Below the pieces are notes generated by a model. That model had not been told where the DNA came from. It ran no database searches and worked only from the letters and a program-made list of their open reading frames with translations. Made by a program: the position numbers and the translations under genes. Below are positions 1-7,015 of a DNA stretch of 22,675 nucleotides, one piece after another. The stretch is from a virus, in IMG/VR virus record IMGVR_UViG_3300034374_001491, positions 1 to 22,675 of that record; one strand, given 5' to 3'. How positions within the stretch are numbered: the first letter of the stretch is position 1; each line of letters starts with the position of its first letter.

Positions 1-165
1 AAGGAACAAGCATACTATGGAAGCGATACTTATAAAGAAGCTATTCAGGAATTATTTAATGCAGAGGTTAAAGCAAGTACGCTTGAAAACAAAAGAGATA
101 AAGAAGGACTTATCATTGATCTCTTTAGAACGTTAGAAGCAAGTAGACGTAAAAATAATATATGA
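1..165 (+). CDS. C-terminal part of an unknown protein (5' end outside window)
   Basis: Reading frame 1 is open from the first base to a TGA at 163-165 and encodes the last 54 residues of a protein. The fragment is charged and helix-like, ends in a basic tail (SRRKNNI), and has no motif I recognise. Its stop overlaps the next start as ATGA (162-165), so it is translationally coupled to the following gene and belongs to the same + strand operon. Given its position ahead of a gp1.7-like gene it is probably part of the early/replication module, but that is inference from context only. Confidence 0.75.
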   Translation, partial: KEQAYYGSDTYKEAIQELFNAEVKASTLENKRDKEGLIIDLFRTLEASRRKNNI

Positions 166-350
166 TTTATAAGTTTAAAAATTGGGTCTATGTTCCTGCA
201 GTATCTGAAATATATATTGAAGCTGACTCAGATGAAAAAGCTTTACAGATATTAAAAGGACTAGATCCAAAGACTTTTAATTGGGAAGAATGTCAATTAC
301 ATCCTATAAAAACTTTTTACGAAGTAATTAAAAAGGATGAAAAGTCCTGA
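162..350 (+). CDS. Small hypothetical phage protein (62 aa)
   Basis: This is a 62-residue acidic/aromatic protein that I cannot assign to a family. It has a short alternating hydrophobic start (YKFKNWVYVPAV) followed by a helix rich in D, E and K and a WEEC segment, which suggests a small soluble alpha/beta fold. There is no signal peptide or membrane segment. The ATG at 162 overlaps the previous stop as ATGA, and the gene's own end overlaps the next gene by 14 bases (337-350), so it sits inside a tightly packed operon. Confidence 0.7.
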   Translation: MIYKFKNWVYVPAVSEIYIEADSDEKALQILKGLDPKTFNWEECQLHPIKTFYEVIKKDEKS

Positions 351-645
351 AAGAAAGCTCTTTAGGGCTATCATAACACAAGCAATAGAAGATGCTATGT
401 ATGATGGTTTAAATAAATATGAGATTATTGCTAAAAGAGAAGCTATACATTGGCTTACTTCTAGCTCTCATGATTTTAAATTGATATGTCATTATGCAGA
501 TATTGATTATGAATATGCTTCTATGAAGTTTGCTAAAGCTATGAAACTAGATATGTATCAACTTAAAGATAAACAAATTAATGTAATACAAAAAAAACCA
601 GCACGTTCTGTTAAAACGTCTGGTCAATTTAGATTAAATTTTTAA
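337..645 (+). CDS. Small phage protein, possibly a helical DNA-associated factor
   Basis: The 102-residue protein begins KSPERKLFRAIITQAIEDA and contains an EAIHWL segment followed about ten residues later by DFKLICHYADID. This pattern resembles a small conserved protein seen in many alphaproteobacterial phages and prophages, whose function I do not know. It is mainly helical with a basic C-terminal tail (KKPARSVKTSG), which would be compatible with nucleic-acid binding; that is inference. The start ATG follows an AAAAAGG run directly, so ribosome spacing is poor and translation probably depends on the upstream overlapping gene. Its stop overlaps the next ATG as TAATG. Confidence 0.72.
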   Translation: MKSPERKLFRAIITQAIEDAMYDGLNKYEIIAKREAIHWLTSSSHDFKLICHYADIDYEYASMKFAKAMKLDMYQLKDKQINVIQKKPARSVKTSGQFRLNF

Positions 646-884
646 TGACTCACAAGGATATATTTAAAGATATGACTTATAATACACTTAATAAACAGGT
701 TGATGGGAATCACTATAAAGATATGAAAGTTGAACCTGCTTATTTTATTAATGAAAATAATTTACCATATGCCGAAGGTAATGCCATTAAGTATATATGC
801 AGACACAAGAAAAAAGGTAAACGTAAGGATATAGAAAAAGCTATCCATTATTTAGAAATGATATTAGAAAGAGATTATAGTTAA
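645..884 (+). CDS. DUF3310 protein, T7 gp1.7-like (nucleotide kinase family)
   Basis: The 79-residue protein carries the DUF3310 signature: QVDGNHYKDMKVEPAYFI, then LPYAEGNAIKYICRHKKKGK, then a helix with DIEKAIHYLEM. In phage T7 the related gene 1.7 protein is reported to phosphorylate dTMP/dGMP, so a role in nucleotide supply for phage DNA synthesis is likely. T7 gp1.7 is considerably longer; this short form contains only the conserved core, so the enzymatic activity is uncertain. The start is chosen at 645 because TAATG links it to the previous stop; an internal Met10 is the alternative. It is the last gene of the + strand operon, and its stop shares bases 882-883 with the stop of the opposing operon. 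Confidence 0.85.
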   Translation: MTHKDIFKDMTYNTLNKQVDGNHYKDMKVEPAYFINENNLPYAEGNAIKYICRHKKKGKRKDIEKAIHYLEMILERDYS

Positions 885-1093
885 TCCAATATAAGTTTTT
901 TAATACTTTTACTACCATCTATATTTGACTCAAGCTCAGCCATTGATTTTATGCATTGGTATTGAATATTATTATTTTTGTTAGTACGCATTGCAATTCT
1001 TTTACCTTTGAGACAATCAGACATAGATACTTGTATTCTATGTTCTTTAATTTCTCCATTAACAATCATAAGTAAAGCAACAATTAATTCCAT
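881..1093 (-). CDS. Small hypothetical protein (70 aa), last gene of late operon
   Basis: The protein starts with a short hydrophobic stretch (ELIVALLMIVNG) followed by a hydrophilic part with a conserved-looking MSDCLKGKRIAMR segment, a QCIKSMAELE segment and a C-terminal GSKSIKKLIL. Two cysteines (about residues 27 and 47) could form a disulfide if the N-terminus exports the protein, but no clean signal cleavage site is visible. It looks like a small conserved protein of marine podoviruses; function unknown. Its ATG overlaps the preceding stop as TAATG, and it terminates the - strand operon, tail to tail with the gp1.7-like gene. Confidence 0.72.
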   Translation of the reverse strand: MELIVALLMIVNGEIKEHRIQVSMSDCLKGKRIAMRTNKNNNIQYQCIKSMAELESNIDGSKSIKKLILD

Positions 1094-1458
1094 TAATGAG
1101 CTCCATTACCATTAGCTCTCACTTTATCTTTTAAATGTTCAATATCATTTAATGCTTTATCTAACTGTGTTTTAAGAAATTCTATATTAACTTTATTAGT
1201 CATATTCATTTCTTGAGTAGATTGTAGCTTCTCTACAGTTTTATAAAGATCTTCTAATAAAAAATGTTGCTCCTGGTCAGTGGGTACTTGCTCAGATTTT
1301 TTTAATAAATCATTTTCAAATAGTTCTCTTGAAGTTTCTAATGATGTTAATCTACCTGTAAGTTCAGTATAAGCAATTACACCTGCTACTACACCAAAAA
1401 TTATCATAGCCATATTACGTAATGGCATACTTACAGATGTATTTTCACTAATTTTCAT
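1093..1458 (-). CDS. Membrane-anchored coiled-coil protein
   Basis: The 121-residue protein has one membrane segment near residues 14-31 (MAMIIFGVVAGVIAYTEL) followed by a long, heptad-like helical region (roughly 35-115) rich in L, E and K and ending in NGNGAH. This is an N-terminal anchor plus coiled coil. Its place in a block of small membrane proteins beside a muralytic-like gene suggests a spanin-like or lysis-accessory role, but there is no lipobox or Pro-rich spanin signature, so this is only a possibility. The start forms ATGA with the stop of the 54-residue gene upstream. Confidence 0.75.
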   Translation of the reverse strand: MKISENTSVSMPLRNMAMIIFGVVAGVIAYTELTGRLTSLETSRELFENDLLKKSEQVPTDQEQHFLLEDLYKTVEKLQSTQEMNMTNKVNIEFLKTQLDKALNDIEHLKDKVRANGNGAH

Positions 1459-1619
1459 TTAGCAATTTTTCCTTTATTAATACCTTTTTTAATAACGTAT
1501 TCTCTAGTACCATAACCATTAGTTTCTACTTCTTTTTTAAGCTGCTTAAACAGCTGCATTTCTTTATCTTTATGTTCTATTTTTTTTTTGTGTTCTTCTA
1601 ATGATTTTGTGTCTCTCAT
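1455..1619 (-). CDS. Very small Lys/Glu-rich protein (54 aa)
   Basis: Reading the - strand from ATG 1619 gives 54 codons beginning MRDTKSLEEHKKKIEHKDKE and ending KGINKGKIAK, then TGA at 1455-1457. The stop overlaps the next gene's ATG as ATGA, the same junction used throughout this operon, which is the best evidence that it is real. It overlaps the end of the zinc-ribbon gene by 50 bases (1570-1619); a shorter start at Met21 (about 1559) would remove the overlap. The first part is a highly charged helix and the second half is basic with Gly turns. There is no known family. Without this gene, about 110 bases would be unexplained noncoding sequence. Confidence 0.6.
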   Translation of the reverse strand: MRDTKSLEEHKKKIEHKDKEMQLFKQLKKEVETNGYGTREYVIKKGINKGKIAK

Positions 1620-1776
1620 CTTTAAACCTATTATTTTTTTCCCAAAAAGGTAACATGTGTCCTGATTTTTTATAGCATTTAAGGCAAGAATATTCGTTAT
1701 CTTTTAATGATATAAATGCTTCAGTCATGGCAATATCTTTATTGCACCATTTACACTGACCTCTTACTTCGGTCAC
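1570..1776 (-). CDS. Small zinc-ribbon protein (68 aa), GTG start
   Basis: The protein has two Cys pairs, C8-x2-C11 (QCKWCNKD) and C31-x2-C34 (SCLKCYKK), spaced as in a treble-clef or zinc-ribbon knuckle, followed by a strongly basic tail (RHKIIRRTQKKNR). Metal-supported nucleic-acid binding is plausible but unproven. The start codon is GTG at 1776; the first in-frame ATG (Met17) would delete the first Cys pair, and GTG overlaps the upstream stop as GTGA, so GTG is the better choice. The C-terminal coding region overlaps the 54-residue gene by 50 bases. Confidence 0.72.
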   Translation of the reverse strand: MTEVRGQCKWCNKDIAMTEAFISLKDNEYSCLKCYKKSGHMLPFWEKNNRFKDERHKIIRRTQKKNRT

Positions 1777-2153
1777 TTTGGTTTACGCATAATGTCTGCA
1801 CCTTTAAGACCATAAATAGCACTAACGACTCCTATAAATATAGCTTGATACCAGTAGGGCAGTTGTTTAAAATATTCAAAAAAAACATCTAATCTATTGC
1901 GAATCTCAGGATCGTCAGTGAACACAGAATACCCCAATATAAGGATAGGAACAGAAATAAGAATAAGGACAAACTCGTCTTTGTAACCTTGATCATTACT
2001 CTCAATAACTTTCGCTTTATATTCAATCTCACCTGTACTCATTTTCTCAGCATGTCTCATTTGAGCATCTGACATTAATTGTTTAGTTTTTTGTTTGTTT
2101 TGGTATATATGACTAGCTGTCTTTATACCCATAGATAATAAATTAAACCACAT
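1773..2153 (-). CDS. Probable holin-like protein with two membrane segments
   Basis: The 126-residue protein has an N-terminal amphipathic/charged helix (about 10-60, rich in Q, K and E), then a membrane segment near 61-78 (FVLILISVPILILGYSVF), a short polar loop, and a second segment near 101-117 (WYQAIFIGVVSAIYGLK), ending in a basic RKPK tail. This matches the layout of proteins annotated as holins in marine phages, and it lies directly after the lysozyme-like gene, the usual partner. A GAGG ribosome site stands upstream of the ATG at 2153. The alternative is another inner-membrane phage protein; the 66-residue protein at 3606-3806 competes for the holin role. Confidence 0.7.
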   Translation of the reverse strand: MWFNLLSMGIKTASHIYQNKQKTKQLMSDAQMRHAEKMSTGEIEYKAKVIESNDQGYKDEFVLILISVPILILGYSVFTDDPEIRNRLDVFFEYFKQLPYWYQAIFIGVVSAIYGLKGADIMRKPK

Positions 2154-2171
2154 TATTTAATACCTCTTTGT

Positions 2172-2618
2172 TTAAGAAGCAGAAGAATTTGTAGGTAAAC
2201 CTTCCCAAGCTTTATACATTCCTTCTACTAAAAGTTCATCGTCATATGGTTGTTGACCATTTTCCATTTGGATAATTGATTTAACTAAAGGTAGATAATG
2301 TTCAATACTATTATCTAATTTATCCAAAGGATTAACGTTCATTCTTTTACACACAAAGTCTATATATGCTTCTGTATTATTTTCAGAGGGTGGAGCCCAT
2401 CTGCTAATAATTTCATCAACGTTAGCTTTTTTATGTGTAAATCTGTAAGTTAAAAGTATTCTCATTAAAGCTCTAATACCCATTACAGCTTCATCAAAAA
2501 TACAAAATATTGGATCAGTTTGTTCTGATGCTAATCCATCCCAGTCAGTACCAAGTTTGATATTGCCTGGATTTTTGTTTCTTATACCTCTAGGTAATTT
2601 TTCCTGTCCATCTGCCAT
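2172..2618 (-). CDS. Lysozyme-like virion protein / putative endolysin
   Basis: The 148-residue protein carries the signature RGIRNKNPGNIKLGTDWDGL (about 10-29), then QTDPIFCIFDEAVMGIRAL, then IISRWAPPSENNTEAYI. Phage proteins with this pattern are annotated as 'structural protein P5'-like or as peptidoglycan-acting proteins with a lysozyme-like fold; the NPGNI...W.G block and the WAPP.EN.T block are the most conserved parts. I infer that it attacks the cell wall, at exit as endolysin or at entry as a virion protein. No signal peptide is seen, so release would need a holin, which would fit the downstream membrane protein. Its 5' end overlaps the phosphoesterase gene by 29 bases. Confidence 0.78.
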   Translation of the reverse strand: MADGQEKLPRGIRNKNPGNIKLGTDWDGLASEQTDPIFCIFDEAVMGIRALMRILLTYRFTHKKANVDEIISRWAPPSENNTEAYIDFVCKRMNVNPLDKLDNSIEHYLPLVKSIIQMENGQQPYDDELLVEGMYKAWEGLPTNSSAS

Positions 2619-3294
2619 TGTTTTTTAAAACCATTGGGATTAATTTAGGTAACCCATCAATGATAACTCCTGTTCCTATTACTGGTCTAGACTTCTGAAG
2701 TTTGTTATATTCAAAAGCTAAACTTTTCATGTTAATTAAACACCCAACTTGCATTCCCCAAAGTAGTTCATTTGGATTACTCCAATAGTCTATTTTGAAA
2801 GATGTATGATAGTGTCCTTGAACAGTACACATACCATATTGTTGAGCAACCTTTAAAACGTCTTTGTATTTACCATGGCAGAAGTAAATCTTTTGACCAT
2901 TAGATGCCTTTAATATTAGATCTTCATGCCATGTCCAACCTTTACCAACTCCAAGCATACTATTGTAAGATTTAAATATCTCGTGTGGTAAACCATAGCG
3001 TGTTGCTTTTCTAAATACTAAACTACCATGATTACTATCCATGATATATTGTTTAGGAAATAGTTTTTCTAATTGTAGAAAAAACCTTCTTGCAACTTCT
3101 AGTTCATGACTAGCAGAGTATAATCCAGGATGTGAGTCATGGAATGATATACTATGCCAATCCATTTCATCACCTATATTAACTACTGTATCTGGTTTGT
3201 ATTTAGCTTTTATAGCAGCTAAAAAATCCAGAGTGTCAATATGATGATAAGGAGCATGTTGATCACTTATTACTAATATTGATTTGCTCGGCAT
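2590..3294 (-). CDS. Calcineurin-like metallophosphoesterase
   Basis: The 234-residue protein (start at ATG 3294) has the full set of metallophosphoesterase motifs: D11-x-H13 (VISDQHAPYHH), G41-D42 (NIGDEMDWHS), N88-H89 (DSNHG), H140 (YFCHGKY) and G160-H161-x-H163 (QGHYHTS). Such enzymes bind two metal ions and hydrolyse phosphomonoesters or phosphodiesters, sometimes as nucleases; the substrate here is unknown. The open frame extends upstream to a TTG at 3309, adding five residues, but family members begin just before the KSILVISD strand, so ATG 3294 is preferred. No clear ribosome site is visible and a hairpin lies at 3316-3344 in the leader. It sits among lysis-type genes and the next gene overlaps its end by 29 bases. 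Confidence 0.88.
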   Translation of the reverse strand: MPSKSILVISDQHAPYHHIDTLDFLAAIKAKYKPDTVVNIGDEMDWHSISFHDSHPGLYSASHELEVARRFFLQLEKLFPKQYIMDSNHGSLVFRKATRYGLPHEIFKSYNSMLGVGKGWTWHEDLILKASNGQKIYFCHGKYKDVLKVAQQYGMCTVQGHYHTSFKIDYWSNPNELLWGMQVGCLINMKSLAFEYNKLQKSRPVIGTGVIIDGLPKLIPMVLKNNGRWTGKIT

Positions 3295-3315
3295 ACATAA
3301 GATATACAATTATGT

Positions 3316-3344
3316 GTTGTATCTGTCTAGCAGATAAGTACAAC
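3316..3344 (-). promoter_or_regulatory. Hairpin between two late genes
   Basis: In the gap before the phosphoesterase gene the + strand reads GTTGT, ATCTG, loop TCTAG, CAGAT, a four-base bulge AAGT, then ACAAC. This gives a ten-pair stem interrupted by one bulge, in transcribed leader sequence. There is no U-run after it in the transcription direction, so it is not a classical terminator. It could be an RNA-processing or translation-control structure. Confidence 0.45.
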
Positions 3345-3345
3345 T

Positions 3346-3609
3346 TTATGCTGGTGTCTTAGGTTTAGGTTTTGGTATAGTAATTGTTATAGGTCTGCAT
3401 TCAAATCTAACAATTAATCTACTTTCTTCTATAAAATATTTATCGTATTCTTCTAGTTCTTCTAATCCTTTAAATGTTTTTTGTGCAACTCCATATCCAA
3501 AATTTACACAATCAGAATGATTGTTAAATTGATAACCTGAAACACTACTAGATGGGCATTGACCAGTAGCCATACTACACATCCATAGAACTAAAATAAA
3601 CTTTGTCAT
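3346..3609 (-). CDS. Small exported protein (87 aa) with signal peptide
   Basis: The N-terminus MTKFILVLWMCSMATGQC is a short basic n-region plus hydrophobic core, a probable signal peptide with a cut near residues 15-16. The mature part holds three cysteines (C18, C34 and C72), a segment rich in E, L and Y (GLEELEEYDKYFIEES) and a Lys/Pro tail (PKPKPKTPA), suggesting a small disulfide-bonded periplasmic protein. I recognise the pattern as a recurrent unassigned protein of marine podoviruses. The residue before C18 is Q, so it does not fit a lipobox. Its start forms ATGA with the upstream stop. A lysis or superinfection role is possible but unsupported. Confidence 0.72.
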   Translation of the reverse strand: MTKFILVLWMCSMATGQCPSSSVSGYQFNNHSDCVNFGYGVAQKTFKGLEELEEYDKYFIEESRLIVRFECRPITITIPKPKPKTPA

Positions 3610-3806
3610 ATAACTTTATTTAATAACACAAACAGCTCACCTAGTACAGCTATTCCTACTGCTCCTAGAACATATAAAATACGATCTATATCTTTTTTTA
3701 TATGTGCTAAATGGTTATTTTCTAAAGTATCTAACTGTTGTTTAATAAGGTTAATTTCACCATGAACTTTTACAAGTTCTTCTTTATTTTCAGTATGTCT
3801 ACTCAT
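3606..3806 (-). CDS. Small coiled-coil protein with C-terminal membrane helix (holin-like)
   Basis: The 66-residue protein has a charged helical N-terminal part (about 8-42, EINLIKQQLDTLENNHL) followed by one membrane segment near 44-63 (LYVLGAVGIAVLGELFVLLN) and a very short tail. This is the layout of haemolysin XhlA-like and other single-pass holin-type phage proteins. It directly follows the giant internal protein with only two bases between, and couples to the next gene as ATGA. It is a candidate holin or holin partner; the two-segment protein at 1773-2153 is the other. Confidence 0.7.
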   Translation of the reverse strand: MSRHTENKEELVKVHGEINLIKQQLDTLENNHLAHIKKDIDRILYVLGAVGIAVLGELFVLLNKVI

Positions 3807-3808
3807 AG

Positions 3809-6800
3809 TTAGAACAATGTCTCATAAGGTGACCTTACGAGTCCTTTCGTTTTGTATTGTGTATAACGTGGCCCTTGGTATCTAGGATGACCACTTTGTC
3901 CTAGTACAAAATCAACTGCTACATCAGAAGCAAGATCTAAGCTTAACCCATCTCTCTCTAACCCTTCTGCAATATCCCTTGAAGCTGATTGTAGCCATAT
4001 AGGTAAGAATCTCATACCAACATGACCACCTATTTTTAAACCTTTTTCAATAGCTTCATCATCTTTTTTAGTGATGTTTGGACTCCATTTAGTAGTCAAG
4101 TATTGTTTATTAGTTAATACTTCTATTGTTGTTCTTGGTAATGATCCAATCTTTTTAAGACCTGTAGATTGTGGATCTGTTATCCAGTGAAAAGGTTCCA
4201 TTAATTGTTTAGAGAAAGTAAGTACTTGTCCATTCCCTAAATTAATTCTAGTTGGATCTGTATTCTCTAAAAGAGATTGTCCACTAAAAGCATAGTTTAG
4301 TGCAGTTCCTGCTGCAGCATATATTAAAGCTGCTCTTAAAAAATAATATTGATATAGTCTACGTAAGTTTGGATCTGACTCAAACGCAGGTAATGACTTA
4401 GCAATAATTCTTACATTAGATATAGTCCAGTCTGGTGCAAACATAAGTAGTTGCATGTATCCTCTTGAACCAGGATTAAATGTAGTTTGCATCATGCTTT
4501 TTAACCATGGTGTTTGTATTGAGTTGGAAACTCTAGCCCAATCTTGACCACCAAAAGCATCATTAGAAAACTGAGCTGCAGCTTGAGCTTTTCTATATAT
4601 TACAGCTTTGCTGTCGCCTGGCTGTACTGTTTTATCTAATGCTTGTAAGAATGTTGTTAGTTTAGCATGAGTAAATACTCTATCCCATGTAATCTTATCA
4701 AACCATCTAAATACTTTTTCTACCTTTTCAGAAGGTGATATACCAAAATGTCTTTTCCACATTTGGTCTATATTAGTTTTTTGTAATCCTCTAAGGTTAA
4801 AATAAAACCTATCAAAGCCTACATCTTCAGGTGTACTAATTTGTAAACCAGATCCTCTAGCAAATTGTATTACATCTCTAAAACCATTTTGTTCTAGTTG
4901 ATTTACAGCATGTGGAAAATCTTCTATATATTTTGCAGGATTATCTATAAGGTCTTGTAATTCTTTTTTAGAATTAGGTTTAATTATCTTACCTATTGTT
5001 TTCATTTTATGACCAGCAAAGATCATACTTTCTACTAATGCACCAGCATGAAAGAAAGAAAAACCAACAGCTAATCTTTTCATCATAAGGTTAGTAGTAA
5101 AGATAGCACCTAATAAAGCATTTTCATCTCTAGCATCAAATACCATTTTTAATGATTTTTCCATACCTCTATGTATGTATGGTGTGCCTAGTTTAGAATC
5201 TTCAAAATAAGGATGTTTAAATTGAGTATAGTTTTCATCTAATGGTGTAAGTTTTGCACTTCTAACAAGTAAAGGTTTGCCACCAATATCTGCTCTTTCA
5301 AGATTAGTTATTAATGCTCTAGTAGCCATAGCTTTACCAGCAGCATGAGTATATATTTTAATTAGTTCTACTGGATCATCATATCCAGGTTTAATTTTAT
5401 ATTGTTTTTGTAGACCAGCATTTATATCTCCAAATACACCACGTCTAGAAAATTGGAACTTACCTGAAGGCCCAGTTACAGCAGTATCAAAATCTTTTAC
5501 AAATTTAAAAGGTTGTTGCTGTGGGTTATAATGATCCCATAATAAAGGTAGATAGTTAGATCTTTTATTATTAAATAAAGCACTACCTTCTCTACCAAAA
5601 ATTTGTTCAAATTCATTAAATGATTTTTGTATTACTTTAGCAGCATTTTGTTCTGCATCTGTAAGCTCAGATAATGTTATAGGTTTAGCTTTAGGATCGT
5701 ATAGAAATGTTTTTCTATCTACTTTAGCTTGAGTAAGATGATAAAAAATTTTACGTCTAGAATCTATAGCATCTGGAACCATCATTTTAACTTTATTAGC
5801 TAATTCATAACCTGCTGAGTTTAATTTAACTTGACTCATAGTCATGGTATCTAAACCAGCTTCACCAGCTAATGCTGCTTCATCATATTCTTTAGATGTT
5901 TTTTTAAATGTTTTGCCTAATAGTTTTGCTGCAGCATAAACACCAACACCAGCAGCAGCTCCTTTAGCAGTCGCTAATAGCTTTTCATCATCAGCTGTAA
6001 GAAATTGTGCTGTACCACCTATAGCTGCTAATGATCCTGCAACTTTAAGAGAGTTAGCTATAGCCATATCTTTGGCGTTTTCATTAACAGATCTAATAGC
6101 AGCAGTTATGTCTGCTTTCATTACTTCAAATTTTTCTGGATCTGCTATTTCTTTTGTAGATGCTTTAATTTCATCTATGATCTCATCAACAGTACGATAT
6201 ATACCTTTATCGTTTGTTTCTAATATTCTTTCAGGTTTAACTTTATATTTTTCGTAAATTTTGTTTTGTATATTATGTATATTAGCTTTAGGTAAGTTAG
6301 TAGCTTTTTGTAATAAATGACTTGTTCCTGCAAAACCTACAGATATTAAAGCTCCAGCAGAAGCTCCAATTGTAGTTTCTATAGTAGTTCTTTTGGGATC
6401 TAATGTTCTATCTTCTGATAGTTGCCATAAAGAAGAAAATGTAAATGGCGTAGCAAGAGTAGCAAATGCACCTACCTTAATATCTGACATTGCTTTAGCT
6501 TTTGATTTAGATACTTTAGATAGAGTGAGTACTTTTTGATTTCTTAATTTAATAGCATTAACAACACCTCTACCTAATTTGTGCCAACCAAGTGGCATAA
6601 ATAATAAATAAGGATCTGCCATAAGCATATTAACAAGCTCTGCACCAAATAGACCAGGATTGGATTTAACCATATTTCCAACCTCTTTCATGTCTATAGT
6701 TTGTGGCCCATCTTCTAATAGATAGCCAAACCTTTGTAGCTTACGTTCTGCTGTTTTATATAGTGATGTTCCTTGCTGATCAGGATTATTACGTAAATAC

Positions 6801-7015
6801 GCAAGAGCTTCTTCAGCTTGTTTCTTTTTAGTATTACCTGTGATCCATTGATAGAATGATGCTGGTAAAGATTCTTCCAGCATAAGATGATAAGGATTTC
6901 TTAAAGATTGAAAGAACCCAGGAGTTTTATCTTCTATAGGTTCTTGTAAACCATCTGGTATTTGTCTAACTGGATCTTTAAGTTTTGGTTCATTAAGATC
7001 AAAATCGTTAGCCAT
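3809..7015 (-). CDS. Large internal virion protein, probable DNA-ejection protein (1068 aa)
   Basis: This is the largest gene of the window. The 1068-residue product has scattered Ala/Gly-rich hydrophobic stretches in its first half (near residues 215-235 and 325-365, e.g. GAAAGVGVYAAAKLLG), a long soluble middle, and more hydrophobic segments further on (FTTNLMMKRLAVGFSFFHAG, RAALIYAAAGTALNYAFSG). The C-terminal third has a LMFAPDWTISNVR motif found in very large phage structural proteins. Size, position after the other internal-protein genes and the amphipathic stretches suit the T7 gp16 role, a protein ejected into the cell envelope to carry DNA, but there is no visible transglycosylase motif at the N-terminus. 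Its ATG follows the preceding TAG with no gap. Confidence 0.75.
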   Translation of the reverse strand: MANDFDLNEPKLKDPVRQIPDGLQEPIEDKTPGFFQSLRNPYHLMLEESLPASFYQWITGNTKKKQAEEALAYLRNNPDQQGTSLYKTAERKLQRFGYLLEDGPQTIDMKEVGNMVKSNPGLFGAELVNMLMADPYLLFMPLGWHKLGRGVVNAIKLRNQKVLTLSKVSKSKAKAMSDIKVGAFATLATPFTFSSLWQLSEDRTLDPKRTTIETTIGASAGALISVGFAGTSHLLQKATNLPKANIHNIQNKIYEKYKVKPERILETNDKGIYRTVDEIIDEIKASTKEIADPEKFEVMKADITAAIRSVNENAKDMAIANSLKVAGSLAAIGGTAQFLTADDEKLLATAKGAAAGVGVYAAAKLLGKTFKKTSKEYDEAALAGEAGLDTMTMSQVKLNSAGYELANKVKMMVPDAIDSRRKIFYHLTQAKVDRKTFLYDPKAKPITLSELTDAEQNAAKVIQKSFNEFEQIFGREGSALFNNKRSNYLPLLWDHYNPQQQPFKFVKDFDTAVTGPSGKFQFSRRGVFGDINAGLQKQYKIKPGYDDPVELIKIYTHAAGKAMATRALITNLERADIGGKPLLVRSAKLTPLDENYTQFKHPYFEDSKLGTPYIHRGMEKSLKMVFDARDENALLGAIFTTNLMMKRLAVGFSFFHAGALVESMIFAGHKMKTIGKIIKPNSKKELQDLIDNPAKYIEDFPHAVNQLEQNGFRDVIQFARGSGLQISTPEDVGFDRFYFNLRGLQKTNIDQMWKRHFGISPSEKVEKVFRWFDKITWDRVFTHAKLTTFLQALDKTVQPGDSKAVIYRKAQAAAQFSNDAFGGQDWARVSNSIQTPWLKSMMQTTFNPGSRGYMQLLMFAPDWTISNVRIIAKSLPAFESDPNLRRLYQYYFLRAALIYAAAGTALNYAFSGQSLLENTDPTRINLGNGQVLTFSKQLMEPFHWITDPQSTGLKKIGSLPRTTIEVLTNKQYLTTKWSPNITKKDDEAIEKGLKIGGHVGMRFLPIWLQSASRDIAEGLERDGLSLDLASDVAVDFVLGQSGHPRYQGPRYTQYKTKGLVRSPYETLF

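Noticed and set aside
873-901. Bidirectional terminator at the convergent junction
   Set aside because: The stem is only five A/T-rich pairs; the T6 run at 896-901 is ten bases away, so it does not meet terminator criteria.
3295-3309. TTG start adding five residues to the phosphoesterase
   Set aside because: The first core strand begins right after ATG 3294, as in the family; TTG has no ribosome site.
3556-3609. Lipoprotein signal in the 87-residue exported protein
   Set aside because: The residue before Cys18 is Gln and the -3 position does not fit a lipobox; a normal signal peptide is more likely.
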